Assembly: GCA_028551475.1 (NCBI GenBank)
Contig: CM052357.1
Span: 17,097,931 to 17,161,930 of the forward strand
Reading direction: 5' to 3'
DNA: 64,000 nucleotides
DNA from: Casuarina equisetifolia
Taxonomy: Eukaryota; Streptophyta; Magnoliopsida; Fagales; Casuarinaceae
Position numbers and translations under genes: made by a program
Notes under the pieces: generated by a model
Seen by the model: only the letters and a program-made list of their open reading frames with translations
Database searches by the model: none
What the model was told of the DNA's origin: nothing
Shown here: positions 11,481-25,154 of the stretch, piece after piece
How positions within the stretch are numbered: the first letter of the stretch is position 1
How the letters are laid out: each line of letters opens with the position of its first letter

Positions 11481-11849
11481 TTAAGATAAGGGCCACTTAA
11501 GACAAAGAAGAAGAACCATTCAAGGCTCAAACAAAACAAGTTGAAGTATGTTTAGCGCTTTCAGCATTGACCTACAATTTGTTACAATTACTATAACAAG
11601 AGAATGAAAATGATCCTTATCTTAAAAATCTTATAGGGAAGATTCAAAGGGGATAAATTAAAGCTCCCTGAAAATGGATAAGCAATATAAATTTCCTAGC
11701 CAAGTAACCAAGTTTGATTCCATGGGAACACACATTAAAGGTCCTAAAAATAATTACAATGGGTAACAATTGTCTTCTATTAGGAAGGAATAAGGTTATA
11801 TATGCTCAAGGTGGTCTATGAGTGTCAAGTATGACAATAAAAAAAAAAC

Positions 11850-12685
11850 GTAGACCAAAAGGTGCTCCTAGGGCTTCTACAAACATTACCTATACTAAAG
11901 GAAATTTAGGAGGATGTGTGCATGAAATTATAGATGCACCTTCATTATCCAAAGGTAAATGTTTAGAACTTGTTATGGTGGATAAGTTTTTTAAATTCAG
12001 TCATTCCATTCCATTAGTGCCTTGATATACCATAGTAATAGTTTCTCAAGCTTACTTTGATAACATATTGTAGCTTTATGTTATGCCTTACATTATTGCT
12101 TCTAATAAAGACTCTATCTACACTAATACCTTATGGAAGGAGCTCTTTCACCTACAAAGTACCAAGATTCATTTATTTTTAGCATACCATCCATAAACCA
12201 ATGGCCAAACTAAAGTGGTGAACCATACATTGGATATGTATCTTAGGCACTTTAAGGGCATTAAACAAAATGAATAGGTAAAGTGGTTATCTAGGGAGAA
12301 GCATTGTTACAACACCAAGCCTTATTCCATTATCAACAAGTCAACAAGTCACCTTATGAAGCAATCTTTGGAAGAAAACCTCCCACTCTACTCACTTATG
12401 TACTAAGCAGTTTTAGTAAGGAATCTTTGCTTCATACCTTGAAGAACCAAGATGCCTTCTTGGTTGTGTTAAAGTTAGTTATTCAAATGGCTTAAACTAA
12501 GGTGAAAGGGTACTATGACCTTAAAGAAAAGAGAAGTGGAATACAATGTTGGAGACTAGGTACAACTTAAGGCATAACATATTGGAAATCCTCCAAAGCC
12601 ATCCTTAAGTCATTGAAACTATCTCCAAGGTTTTATGGGCCATTTCAAGTGGAGTGAAAAATTCAAGCCATGCATACAAACTTAA
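11850..12685 (+). pseudogene. Ty3/gypsy integrase remnant
   Basis: Integrase core: GKCLELVMVDKFFKFSHSIP (about 11960-12020), LWKELFHLQSTKIH with AYHP.TNGQTKVVNHTLDMY (about 12130-12245), KSPYEAIFGRKPP (about 12348-12387), and the C-terminal REVEYNVGD.VQLK followed by PSLSH..L..F.GHFKW (about 12530-12655). The order is that of gypsy elements. Breaks are many. It stops at about 12685, where a minus-strand copia remnant begins. Confidence 0.85.
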
Positions 12686-12689
12686 GCTT

Positions 12690-13900
12690 GTGAGGATAAG
12701 ATTATAATAGGTCCCCATATATCAAAATGAATGAGATGCAATGGTTAAGAAGATATTTTTTCTGTTAAAGGATGTGGTTATGTTTTGTTTTTCCTAATTT
12801 GACATGCATTGCAACTAGGGGGAATAATTCCTTTAAAAGAAATTTTCATTATTTCTAACAATCATATTACATTGGAATAGGCTCTATGACCTAATCTATG
12901 GTGTTAGTCCACCAAATTTGTTGTAGTACCAAGTGTTGTAGGTGATTCTTAAATATTCTTCAAAAAAATATACTCCTTGATCAACTAGTTTTTTAAATAA
13001 GATCTTCCTTGTAAAGAGGCTCTATACTATATAATAACTAGGATAAAATAAAAAGGCACAATTATTATTGTTGGAAAATTTAGAAATAGATAGTAATCTC
13101 TTTGTAATATATGGAACTATAAGGACATTTAATATGTTAAATTTTCTAAGGTTTTTGAGATTATTTGTTTAAGTTATTAGGAAGTCCATTCCATCGTGAA
13201 CTATAATCTTTTGGTTGACATTGCAGTGGATCAGATTTTTGAGCTTATAAGTATTAGGAGAAATGTGGTTTTTGTCTCCTAAATCTAAAAACCAATTACT
13301 ATTAACTAGGGTTTATAAAGTTGGGTTTTATATCTATGACCCTAACATTGAGTTTGAACATTGTGGGCTTCAGTATTATTTTCTAGGCCAGTGGAGTAGG
13401 AGGAACATACTAGAACTAGCATTGCAAGGATAGTGCCTAGATTTCTTATAGGTCTAGCAAGTGATCGATAGGCATCAATTTTTATTGAAGCATAAGTAGT
13501 TGTTTAAGTTTTGAATGGTTCCAAGTGGTGTGTGTCCATATCGACTCAAAGACATGAATCTACATCTTAGTTTGGAGTCATGATTTGGCAAGGTGAGCAT
13601 CACAATAATTTAAGCAATTACATCATTTTTAATGGCAAAAGTGTCCATTAGAATGGATTGTTTAGCAAGTTCCAAATGCAACATGTGGGTGAGAAGCAAT
13701 CACTAGAGATTGTCATAGGTCAGAGTCACCATTTGGGTTTGGACCTCTATTGTAATGTTAAGTAACATATATAAGGAGCCCAAGCTACAAAAGATATAAA
13801 TTAGATAGTCATTATCTAACATGGGTTTCCAAGCAACATTTACTTGTTTGATCATAGGGTAAGCTTCTTGAATAAATTTGGTAACCATTTGATAACTTTT
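12690..13900 (-). pseudogene. copia gag-end, protease and pre-integrase remnant
   Basis: Minus strand from right to left: gag tail (FIQEAYPMIKQ, about 13860; LLLTHMLHLELA, about 13670-13710), protease NWFLDLGDKNHIS (about 13290-13330, usual WYLDSGASHHMT), TKRLLSISKFSNNNNCAF (about 13070-13140), pre-integrase HRLGHRAYSNVI with CNACQIRKN (about 12790-12910; the His-His-Cys-Cys zinc site is readable), and the integrase start PLHLIHFDIWGP (about 12700-12740). The protease active-site Ser-Gly is changed. It meets the plus-strand gypsy integrase at about 12687. Confidence 0.82.
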
Positions 13901-16900
13901 GGCAATAGGATGGAGCCAAAGGCAAAAAGTGGAATTGTGGGAAGAGTTTTACACTTTGGATTCCATAGAAGGCTTTCCATTTTTATGGGAAGTTTGGCAC
14001 TTCACCACCCTCATTATAATCAAATCAAAGTTGGAATTCAGAATCTAACCCCAAGCTACTTAATCATAAATGTACCAATCTTGTCCTACCTAGCTTTATG
14101 ATACTGAGTTAGAAATTAACACCATGAGATTATGGCGTAAGATTAGAAAACAATGTAACCTTTGAAAATAGGTGTAATGATAAAAGTAGTTTTTAATTTA
14201 GTGATTTCCTTATTCATTTTGTTATATAGTTTTAGGGGAAATACAAGAGTATGATTGATATAGGAAGATGAAAAGTATTTCTCTTGATTCTTAATGAATT
14301 CTAGTTAGTAAGATGAATATTGAAGTAATTTGAATTGAATGTTTTTGAACCAAATCAAAAGTAATTTGATTTGGTCCGTTTTCCATTTCTTTCAAAATAT
14401 TTGTTATCCAAGATCATCATCAACTTCCATTGCCCTACCTACACATTACCCTAATTAATGATGAAAAACTAATTTTTGTAATTAGAGCTTGATTACAATT
14501 GGTTCCAAGGTTGAGGATGACATATGTAGTGCACGTTTGCTAGTGTGACTTAGGCATCTATTGTGACACACTTGCATTGATGAAGGCAAGTGGAACTTCC
14601 ACACATGGCACCTTCTTATTATCTTGTCATAACATATAGCTTGCAAAAGTATCAACTAGCATAATAGGGTTCTTTGATAGAAATGACCAAAGCAATGTTT
14701 GGGCTAACTTTATTACCCAAAAATTTGTTCATTAAGCCCTTTCCCACCCCTAAAAAAAAACCTAAGCTTAAAGAAAGAGAAATGTTTCTAACTTTTCTAG
14801 CGCCAAATTTCAGATTTCAAGCCTTCATATTCTCATTGTTGGCTATGATTGGCCTTAAAGTGTCTCTAGTGGTTAAAATTGGCCTAAATAAGAAATCCAT
14901 GCTACCCTAGGTTGGCACAATATATGTGATGCACAAAGGCCCCTTTCCTTACTTTATATGTAAAGGGTACCCAAGAATACTTTCCCTAAGAAAGGATGAT
15001 AGGGTAATATCTAGCTTCCCTTCTAAGTAAGACAACACTTAAATGTCATAGGCTTGGAAATTTTCATCTCTAAGATTAAAAGCTTGTAGCAAAACCCAAA
15101 GCTTTTTTAGCACAAAGAGTCTAAAATTTCGAAAGCAGTTCTTACCACTACCTAATAATGTATAGATGACATACCAACTATTAGGGCTTTCAAAAGTCTC
15201 ACTCCACTTCCCTAGTCGATGCCTAGCTTTTAAAAGTAGAATGACACTAGAATGGTGCTTGTGCTGAAAAAAAAAATCGCATTTAGGTGAAAGTAAGCCG
15301 CATTTTGGCCCAAGAACTCAAATTGGTAGCAAAAGGTTACTTTACCTTTTGGTTGCTTGACAAAACATAAATGAACACCACCGTGAGTGACTTTGAAACT
15401 TCCATAAAGATTCTTAGTGAATCTTGACCTTTTTTTCTCCTGAAGAACTATTATTCCTACTATAAACAAAAGTCAATGCCTTTGTGTCCTATGGCATGGG
15501 TGGAAAAGCCATTGTTTGAATCACAATAGAGGAAACGACTAGAATCTGTGAGATACAACAATTTCTATCATTGTTTCCTTTTTCTTACTATAGACCTCCA
15601 GTAGATTTGTTCAATAGACAAGTCAATAAGTCATAGGGGTTAGATGAGATGAGACAGTCGCAATAGGCTTATTAATCTCTAATCATGTCCTAATTCACCT
15701 AAAAACAAAGGCTAATAAGATTAAGGTTTTATTACACATAACCTTACATTATGGCATGGCTCCTTTTACGATTCATCCTTGGTCCAAGGCCTTTAACTTA
15801 ACCAAACAGCTAGAAGAGTGCTAGTGTGGATCAATATCTTTGACCTCCCACATAAATTTCATTGCCTAGAGCTTTTTCATGCAATGGGTAGTATCATAGG
15901 GGATTTTGTAACTGTGGATGCTTAAATAGCTATGCAAAAGCATCCCATCATGTCTTGAGTGTGTGTTAATATGAGCATAAGGCAACCTCCCCCACGTGGT
16001 GTGAGATTTGCCATATTTGGCTTGTAAATTTACAACCATACTTTTAGCTACTATAGAAATGTTAGGATTTGTAATAGATGTTAATGTCTAGGACCCACAT
16101 AATATACTTGTAGCAAGTGTAGCTCATCTCCACATGGTTCCTCTTAGTCATCCAATTATTGTAATTACATTGAATCAAAGGGAGCTTATAGACAAACAGT
16201 AGTAGGAGAAGTAGTATTAGGAAGAATGGAAAGTAGTTGAGTGGAAAAGGAGGTTTGACCCTAAGTAATGGACTAAAATCTAGGGATTCCTTCCAATTTA
16301 AGGATAAAGAAGAATGGGTAGCCTATATCAATCTTGCTATAAGATTATGCAAGGAGAAATATACCAACGATGCAAGAGAAACAAGTTAAGGTGGAATAGG
16401 TTCACAACAAGTACCTTTTCCTATGTCGGTGGAGACAAACTATGAAAAGATAGGGGAAATGGAAGGGGAACATATCCCACCAATAACATCAGCAACAATG
16501 GTGGCATAAGCCTAACGTAAAGATGTTTTGGATGAGACCTTGTCTTATGGTGAAGAAGAAATAATATTTTTAATTTTATATTGGAAAGGTTGAAGCTTTT
16601 TGCAAGATATTCCCCAACAACAACCTTGCAAGAAAAAGGTTTTGATCTTCAAGTGAGATGAATTCACCATGATTTATAGGATGCAATTCATCATCAAGAT
16701 TGGAGATACCACTTGTAATTATTGCAACAATATTCATTTGTTAGTGAGCTACCATGGGATAGTACTTGGCAAATGGTTCAAGAGGGAGCCTTGCTACACT
16801 TTGAGAATTATTTGCCCTAAGGATCAAATTTTAAAGAAGCATTGGAGTAAGCCATAATAGCAAATGCATAATTAATGGAAGAAGAAGCTATAGTTGTAAC

Positions 16901-18340
16901 TTAATTAGGAACACCACCATAAGAAAAAGATATAGAGGGTTAGGTGGTTGCTACAATACAAAGAAAAAGGATGGCTATAAGTCTTTAAAAAAGAGATTTA
17001 GAAGTAGAAAATGAGAAAGAGGAAGAATATCAAACACTTAGCTCTCTTATGAGAGAATGTGGGATAAATCAGTAATGTAGTATATTATTAGCCCTATCTA
17101 TGAAGACCCACTCCTTTTCAACTTCCAAGTTATAGTTACAGCATATGCAGAGTACACAAATCCAAAAATGATGAAAAGAAAGACCATGGGTTAAAAGATG
17201 AAACTACCAATAAAGCGTATGACTTATGTAAAGCAAATGTGGATTTATGACAAGACAAAGTGTGAAGAAGTAGGTTATAAATTCATAGTAAACAGGAAAG
17301 TGTCCATTTAATACAAGGTCAACCAATGAGAAGATCTACGTAGCAATTAGTATGCAAATTTGTTATGGCACCCTAAAGGTTAAAGAAGACCATGATCAAT
17401 TTGTTAGAATTAAGTGAAAATGATGATTAATAGGATCGTGATGAGGAAAGAACCATAGATGAAGATCTTTTGAATGATGATTTTGATGCAATAGAAAATG
17501 ATAAGGATATATATGTGGATAAAGTCATCCTAATGTTTCACTAGAATTTTATGGGATACACTTTTACCTCTAGGTTATGTCATTTCTAGGTTATGATGTA
17601 CATTAAATAGCTATTTGGTACTATCCCCCATAAGGGGAGTTAGGTATACCTAATTCTAATTATGCTTAGTTAGGTAAGGTTAGGGATGGGTATGCCTATT
17701 GCGTTAATATCTTATGTCAATGCATCAAATTTTGTATTGGCTATTTAAGCATTAATGAAAATTTTAGGTAAAGCCTCCTTTTATATAAAATAAGAAGAAA
17801 AAACATTTGTTCATTCAACAAAGGAAAGAAAATCTAATATGATACTACCATCCAAGAGAGAGGCGTCTAGTTTCTTTCCTTCTTTCTAGATCTTCAGTGT
17901 TTATGTTGGAGAGTTTGACATTTCTCTTTCTCACATTCTTAATGTCTTAGAATCAACTTGGACCACATTATGGGCATGCACCTATAGAAGGAAAATTTTA
18001 ACATTATTTCGTTGCATGTTTTGTATCTTGCTTAAGTATAACTCGAACATAATCATTTATAAGCATATGTAGTGATGTGAGTGCTACCGTGTGTTACTAT
18101 CATAGGTGGTAAATAGGTCTTTTGTTATGCTTAGTGGTTATGTAGCTTTCCATGTTTTTATTCCAGTCCATGTGCTATCATTTAGCCTTGGCTTTTTGTT
18201 CTTTTATTTTGGAAACATTGTTGTGGTGTTTAAGGAAAGGACAATGTTACTTATAAAAGATAAGGAAAGAGATAAAACAAATCATCTAAAAGATTGGGAA
18301 AACCATCAAAAGGTACAAACTCTCTCGAATAAGTCCAATT
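13901..18340. other. unassigned AT-rich stretch, no supportable gene
   Basis: No domain could be recognised on either strand. A plus-strand run around 16290-17520 reads in long broken frames with lysine/glutamate-rich text (for example FKDKEEWVAYINLAIRLCKEK near 16300), perhaps an old transposon gag. Around 17590-17900 there is a promoter-like run (TATTTAAGC near 17747) of the sort seen in LTRs. Neither is firm. The gag part of the minus copia at 12690-13900 may extend a few hundred bases into it. Confidence 0.5.
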
Positions 18341-21300
18341 AGGTTTAAAAAAACTCCAATTAGGTTTAGTTTTCATATTGTTTTCCACTAATTCCTCGTT
18401 AATGTTGAAATACTATAATTTATTTAGATTTCTCTTATTTCCATTTAAGTAATGCATTTAATAGGTGGTGGAAAACTTTAGTAGCAAAAACCCTTACACT
18501 TTGCATATGGCAAGCTTGCAAAATACTTTTTTGTTGTTGACCTTTTTGACTAGAAAAAGGTGTAAAGGATTTATGGTGTTTCAAACTAGAATTTTTGTTT
18601 ATCCTAAGTTGCCTTGGTTTTAACTAAACCAATGCATTTTGACAAGCTAGCAAAATAATTGCATTGCAAAAGTGGAGGCAAATTCCATTGCGAATAGCTT
18701 ACTACTTTTGTTAATAGAGCAAGTTTAGTCCTTGGTGGCCAAGCAAGGGTTCCTTGTAATGCATCCATATTCCAGGTTCTTACATTAAGGAGTTGCTTTA
18801 GGGACTCGTTGTATATCTATATAGGTCATAAGAAGATGTTGGCATTTTCGAAGTGAATAGGATTTATTAGGCATGTCCACATTATTGTTAACTTGTATAG
18901 GAGACCATTTTAAACATTATGTTAAGGATGGTTAACAATCAATTTACAAATTTTTTTCTAATTAATAATGCTTAAAAGGCTCATTCTTTCCTTTTTCATT
19001 ATTATCTAAAACTTTGTATTTTTTCTTAATAGGAATTTGGAATGAAAATTAATAAGGTTAAAATTTTCCATTTTAAGTATATCCTAGATGTATTATAAGT
19101 ATATCCTAAAAATATTGTAGAAGTCAACACCTTTATGTTATTAGGTATTCCTTAGTAATGTTTGATTAGAATTCTTTTTAGTATTAGTTTAACAAGATAA
19201 GGCCATAAGAAAATCTTAAGAATAGAAAAGACTATTAATCTTATAAAGGTTGTAGCTAGAAGACATTATTTTGTCTAATAGCCACTAGCCAAGAAAGAAT
19301 GTAGTACATAGATACTAAAGATACAACTTGATTAAAGAGCTATTGTAAGTTCTAAGAATAGCCATGTGTGAGTTGTGTGTTACCTTTAGAAAAATAACAC
19401 TTTTGTATTTTCTTGAATGAACTTAATATGAGAATAAGGGGTCAGTAACTTCATCAATGATGGTGGACATAGGACAATGTGTTTGTCCAAACCACTTTTT
19501 CTTTTGGTTGGTAACTAGTTTACAAAACAACATCTCTAGTTGCCGTACTTATGAAACATAAGCTGCCACCCTTAGGAGGTGCAACCTTTTTTTTTGCCTT
19601 CTAGTTTTCCAAATGGTCTTCCCCAAAGGAAATTCTAACAAGATACCACTAGGAATATCTATTAATAGAAAGGATAATAACCTCTAAAATATTCCTAAGT
19701 CATACCTAAAATATACTAAATTTGGCTTTACTAATTTTTTCTCCAAATTTATAACAAATTTCCCATTTTGGAGTAAAATTAATACAACAGTCTTTCACAA
19801 TAAGTTGACTAATGACGAACGTGATCCTTGAGCCGATTGGTCCACCATCCTTATTAGCATGGTAGCTACATCAAAAAGTGTCTTTCCCGTAGCTTATTGA
19901 CCTTTTCCTACTTCACTAATGAATAGATACCTAACTAAATAACACATTAACTACAACAAAATTGTGTATCACTGATAACTCTTCAAGCTCTTCCTCTATC
20001 TCTAGTATAATAAAGGGGTATCTTTATGAAAGTGCAGCATCCTTAAATTGTCCATTAGATTCTATAATCTAGCTCCTTTAAAATTTTTGCAATCTCATGA
20101 ACTCCATAACTTTTGTAATTATAACTATCTCATAATTTTTATAAGTGGTACCTTTACCATTGATTGTAACTCATTTAATTAGTCATTTAGCCAATCATGA
20201 AGATAATTTATAGTGCTTTTACCACTAATGGTGATCTGCCAAGTCCAAGTTTATATCTCATTGCCAAAAAGTCCTAGCATAGACATTTATGTCTACTAAT
20301 TATGTTCAGTCCATGGGAAATACCTAAACTCATATAGATCTATCCTGAAGCTATTTACCTTTAGTTCAATCTTAATTTTTTCTAATCATGTCAACCTTCT
20401 AATAACTTGATATGTTAACTAAGAACACGCATGACAAACATTTGGCTTAGAGTAGATGAAATCTTTCTTACTCTTCCTCTTTAATGAAATTTGGTTGAAA
20501 GAATTTCACAACACTTTGTTTTGAATATCTCATCCTAAGGATATATTGTATCACTCTTAGGTCTCCCATGGCAAGTTTGCCATAAGGTCCCTTTATAACT
20601 TCTCCAAAAGCTCTTATAAGGTTAAAAAACCAATCTTATTGTTAACATGCTAGAAAATTAATGGCATACTAAAGAAGATATTTTGAAGTAAATCTTATCA
20701 CTCAAGCACCTCACAAATTCATGCACATTCATAAATTTATAGAACTTCAAGTATTAGTGCTTAAGAACTAATAAAAATCTAAACAAGCTTTCCTTTACCC
20801 ACCCATTATTTCTCCTTTAACTTTAACTCCCATGGACTAATATAATACAACATACACTACTACAAAACTTAACATCACCCATATCAATGTCCTTATGATC
20901 ACCAAGAAGAATACATCACATCACTATATAAATGTCCAAATCATGTGATGCATCATTTGATAGCTAGCTACAACTACTTACAATAAATATTCATATCATT
21001 CTAGGTTCGCCCTTAACATAAGCTCAAATTGGAAGTACCTCATGGAATTAAACTACTCTCATGCAACTTCCAACCATAAAGTGATTAAAAAAAGAATGAC
21101 TCACATTGCTTGTATAACCACAAGGTAGCAACTAGAGAAATAATATTAACTAACTAAAAAATCCTAGATATAGTAACTAACACATTAACCTCTATTCATC
21201 TATCAAATCCCTTCAATTGGGGTTTACCTAGTTTCATTTAATGAACACCTATCTCTAAGTGTTCATATTGTAAGTAGTTTCACAATTATCATCTCTCATT

Positions 21301-22239
21301 ACCAATGAAACAATTGGCCTTAGAGTTTCATACATTCCAAGTCTTATAAGGTTTAACTTAACATGAATTAGACACAATCTATATTGGTGTTAACCAACCA
21401 ATGCAAACACATGGAATCTAAAATAAAGTAAACCATTTCTATCTCTTCCACATATATAGAACAAACAAAACATTTTCTGAGGAATGACTTAACTAATGAG
21501 CTTAACAATTATTCCTCTAAATGTTTCATTATCCCACATTTTCAATAATGCAATACCATTATCTAGAGTTTCCTTCTCCTACCTCTTGCTCTCGATGTTA
21601 CATCACTCTATTTCACCTTTCTATAATTCTTGACTAATAACATAATGGAAGAATAGGATGAAAAGAACTCCCTTCCTCAATTTCTAATTCAAGAGTATAC
21701 CAGACTCTCGAAACCTCAACCTCCCTTTGGAATTCTATGCCTTGGTTAAACACATAACCAAATAGTCCTAGATAATTAAGGAATTGACAGAACTATCTCT
21801 CTTTTACTGCTATTAAAAGACAATAATGGAGGTGCTAGATAAAGAACACCTCATACATTCTTATTCAAGAGTGTAGTCATTAATTGTATGAAATGCCAAC
21901 CTTTAATTGGACCCTATATGCTAGCTAAATGCATAACTAGTAGGATTCTAGATACCTAATAAAGTATACAACAAAATATAAATATTTAAATACAAGAAGG
22001 ACCAGTAGTGACATTCATAGTTTCATTTATGGTAATCTAATTAACCACAAACTCAACATTATGTAAATTAAGACAAAGGCAATATGAGTCAAAATGTTTC
22101 TACCTAACAACTTGTATTAAAGTTTAGGATCATTGTATGGGAGAGATAGAGTTAGATTGGCACTAAACAACACAGATGAATTCTCCTTGGTGTCTTTCAT
22201 TAGAAGATCTAGTCTAATGTGAAAAATAGGTGCTTTTCT
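18341..22239. other. unassigned intergenic stretch
   Basis: AT-rich, no ORF above about 60 codons, no recognised TE domain, RNA gene or tandem array. A segment at about 19130-19440 starts TGTTATTAGG and has an LTR-like feel, but no partner copy or duplication is visible. Confidence 0.5.
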
Positions 22240-23000
22240 TTAGTGGGTTTTGTTAGATATAGATTAATCCAATAAGGGAGTGGATGGGGTTTATTTGACT
22301 TTTATGGATTTTTCAAGTTGTGCAAATTTAAATGAATGCCAAGGATTGTTAAAGTGGTTCAGCCCAATAAACTTGCACCTACCTATAGTCCTTACCAATA
22401 GTAAAGGAGACCTTTACTAAAATATGAGAGTTCTACTCCTAACTTTAATACACCTTGATTTTTGTTTCCAATACACTTCACACTCCAAAGGCCACACACA
22501 ACCTTTAGCAAAACATACAATAGTATACTTAACAATTTAAACGCCATAACTAGCCCTTAACAACATAAATCAAATCACACAAGGCTTGGTTAAAAAATAA
22601 ATAATAAATCTATTGATGTGCATAGTCAATGTAGTTAGACTAATTTTCTCTAATTATGCACAATGATTCAACCAAAACCATAAGTTTTTCACAAAATTAG
22701 AATATTGTGCAATATAATAGGCTTAAGAGATAGATAGACAAATTTATTGGAATCCAAAACAAAAGAATCTCAATACCCTTGTGCTTAATGATTAGTAGAT
22801 AATCAATATATTAATATAAGCTAATGATAGTTTGATCATTGAAAGGAGTCAACCACTATGACCTCATAGTATTCAAAGAAATCCAATTACAAGACTTAGG
22901 ATTGATTTTCATAACACAAAAGACAACGCAATACTCACCAATCAATAATAAAAGAAACTTAAAAATAGATTAATGTTACCTATACAACATATGGTAGGTA
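22240..23000 (-). repeat. possible divergent Sirevirus-like LTR fragment
   Basis: The order of landmarks recalls the LTR family: a GGTTTTGTTAGATATAGATT start, then AGTGGTTCAGCCCA (usual GGTGGTTCGGCAC), then a paired AGTAAAGGAGACCTTTACT block. Similarity is weak, and the outer end with the near-palindrome is not seen. Confidence 0.3.
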
Positions 23001-25150
23001 TAAGTTCTTCTTTTTCTCATGAATGCTCAAAGAATGTGTATCACAATTCGATTCTCAAATTTTCATCCTATACCTCAAAGCCTAGACATGTTTATATAGA
23101 ACCATACATAAAACAAATTAGGGCAAGAAGATTCTTTACCGATAAGCCATAAATTCCTTATGAAATTTCTCTTGATTTGCTTCCAAACTTTTTTCAATTT
23201 CACCTATATGTTTTGCAATCCAAAGAGAAAACTTTGGAGGAACATTCAAGAGAAAGAATGGTGATGGCAAGAGGGGAACCTGCACATGTTTTCTTATCTT
23301 GGGCTTGAAGCACACTTTCAACCCACTACTCTTGTTTTATAATATTTACACTCAGCTTTAAGGTAATCCTATTTTAAGTAATATAAATCATGGAGGAATT
23401 AACAACTTTGATTCCATCAATCATGTAAGTAATGAGCAAAAAAAAAACATACTTTTAAATGATAGACTAAATTTGATACTCAATAGCTACAAACAATCAG
23501 TATTTTTCAAGAAGGAATTAATTTAAAATTTTCACATAAGCTTGCTTATATTTTGAATTTTCTTTAAGTCAAACAATTTCATAGCTACAAATTTAATAAA
23601 GTGTTTTTAGGAAATAGTTTTAATGGGAAAATTATGAAAAGTGGGAATTGTGTGTCTTGAAAAATAGTCATTAATTTGATTATTTGTTCTAGATATGTTT
23701 CACAATATTTGTTAGCATAATATATGTATATATATAATATTTTTCAAATATTATCAACATTAAAATATATTTAACAAATTCTTTTGGGGTTGGAAAAGGA
23801 CCTAATTTCCAATTAGATTTTTGCATTTACATGCTTATAGAAAGTTACTTTGAAGAAAAGAAGGCTAGATATTCATCTACCATGTGAAATAGAGGCTGAA
23901 AATGTCAGCACCATCGTAGTAGCAATTAGAGTTAGATGACCTGGATCAAGACCCAAATTAAGTGCTAGTTAAGCATAACAAACTTAGGTAAAGTTTAGGA
24001 AAATTAGGTTGGTCAAAACAAAATTAAAAAATGGTTCAAATGTGGTTAGGCAGACCAATGGATAATGGTCTGATGCAAGTAGAAAATATAGGTCATTGGA
24101 TCTGGTAGTTGATGGGAAGTGTAGTCCATCTAAAACAAGCCAAGATGTTGGACTAGCCTAAGTTCAAGATCACAAAAGTCAAGCTATGGAAGCCTAGGTC
24201 TAGGAAAATGGGTTAAGCTCTTTAGTAAGGTCAAGTCAAACATAAATCTAGAAAAATCCAATTGGAGCACTAGATGCGTGCATTAATGAAAAATGGAGAA
24301 GCTTTTCATAGATCTATACTGATTTATTGCATTTAGAAACAAAAGATTACTTGCCAATTAATCTACAGTGGTTTCCAATCCTAATTGAGAAACAATTGTG
24401 GTGTTTGGTTGTAACTATTGACCAAAAATATTAGGTCAAGCTTGGAGGCCATAGATGATAGCAAAAATTTAGCCTCTAATTATTGGTAGAAAATAGTAAT
24501 GAAAGACAAAGATTGAAAACAAATGGAAAAAGGTCAACCATATAGACATGTGGTGCTTTCAATATGTTGTCAATTGATAGTAGTAAAAAAGACAGACATA
24601 GTTTATGATGCTAGAAGCACGGAAAAGATAAAAGGAAGTTTCAAGTGTAAATTTAAATTTAATTATGGGAAAGAACAAAATTTTGGGAATCACTCTTGGT
24701 AAAGTTATTTCTTAAAGAAGGGCTAATTCTTTCCAAGAGGTAACACTACATATGTAAAGGAATTAAAAATGGTTTTTTCCCTGTTTTAAATTTCACATGA
24801 TTGGACTAACTAGTTAGTGCTAGGTCTCTAAAACAACTTAAGAAGAGTGAATTAAGTTTCTAATTTATTCTAGTTAAATTCCTAGATCTTTTTTACCATT
24901 ATCCATAAAATGTCTTTGACTAAAGTGTAATACATTTTGCTACATCAACAGAATATATACATTATGTAGTATGATTGAGAGACTATAGTATAACACAAAG
25001 AGCACTTTGGATAAATCCAAATATAATCTTAGGATAAAATATTCTCCAACTTCAGTAAGCTTGTATTTAGGAGTAGATGTAAACATAAATTCACAATAGG
25101 TTGTCCTTGTAAAACAATGTGTAGTTTGAAGCATTTTGAATTAAATACTT
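23001..25150. other. unassigned stretch
   Basis: Nothing recognised on either strand. The 61-codon minus-strand ORF at 23136-23321 has no family I know and no supporting context. Confidence 0.5.
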
Positions 25151-25154
25151 CCTA

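Noticed and set aside
17590..17900. Possible solo LTR or viral-integrant promoter
   Set aside because: A TATA-like run alone, without recognisable ends, duplication or partner copy, is not enough.
23136..23321. 61-codon minus-strand ORF
   Set aside because: Short, no known domain, no neighbouring evidence; expected by chance.
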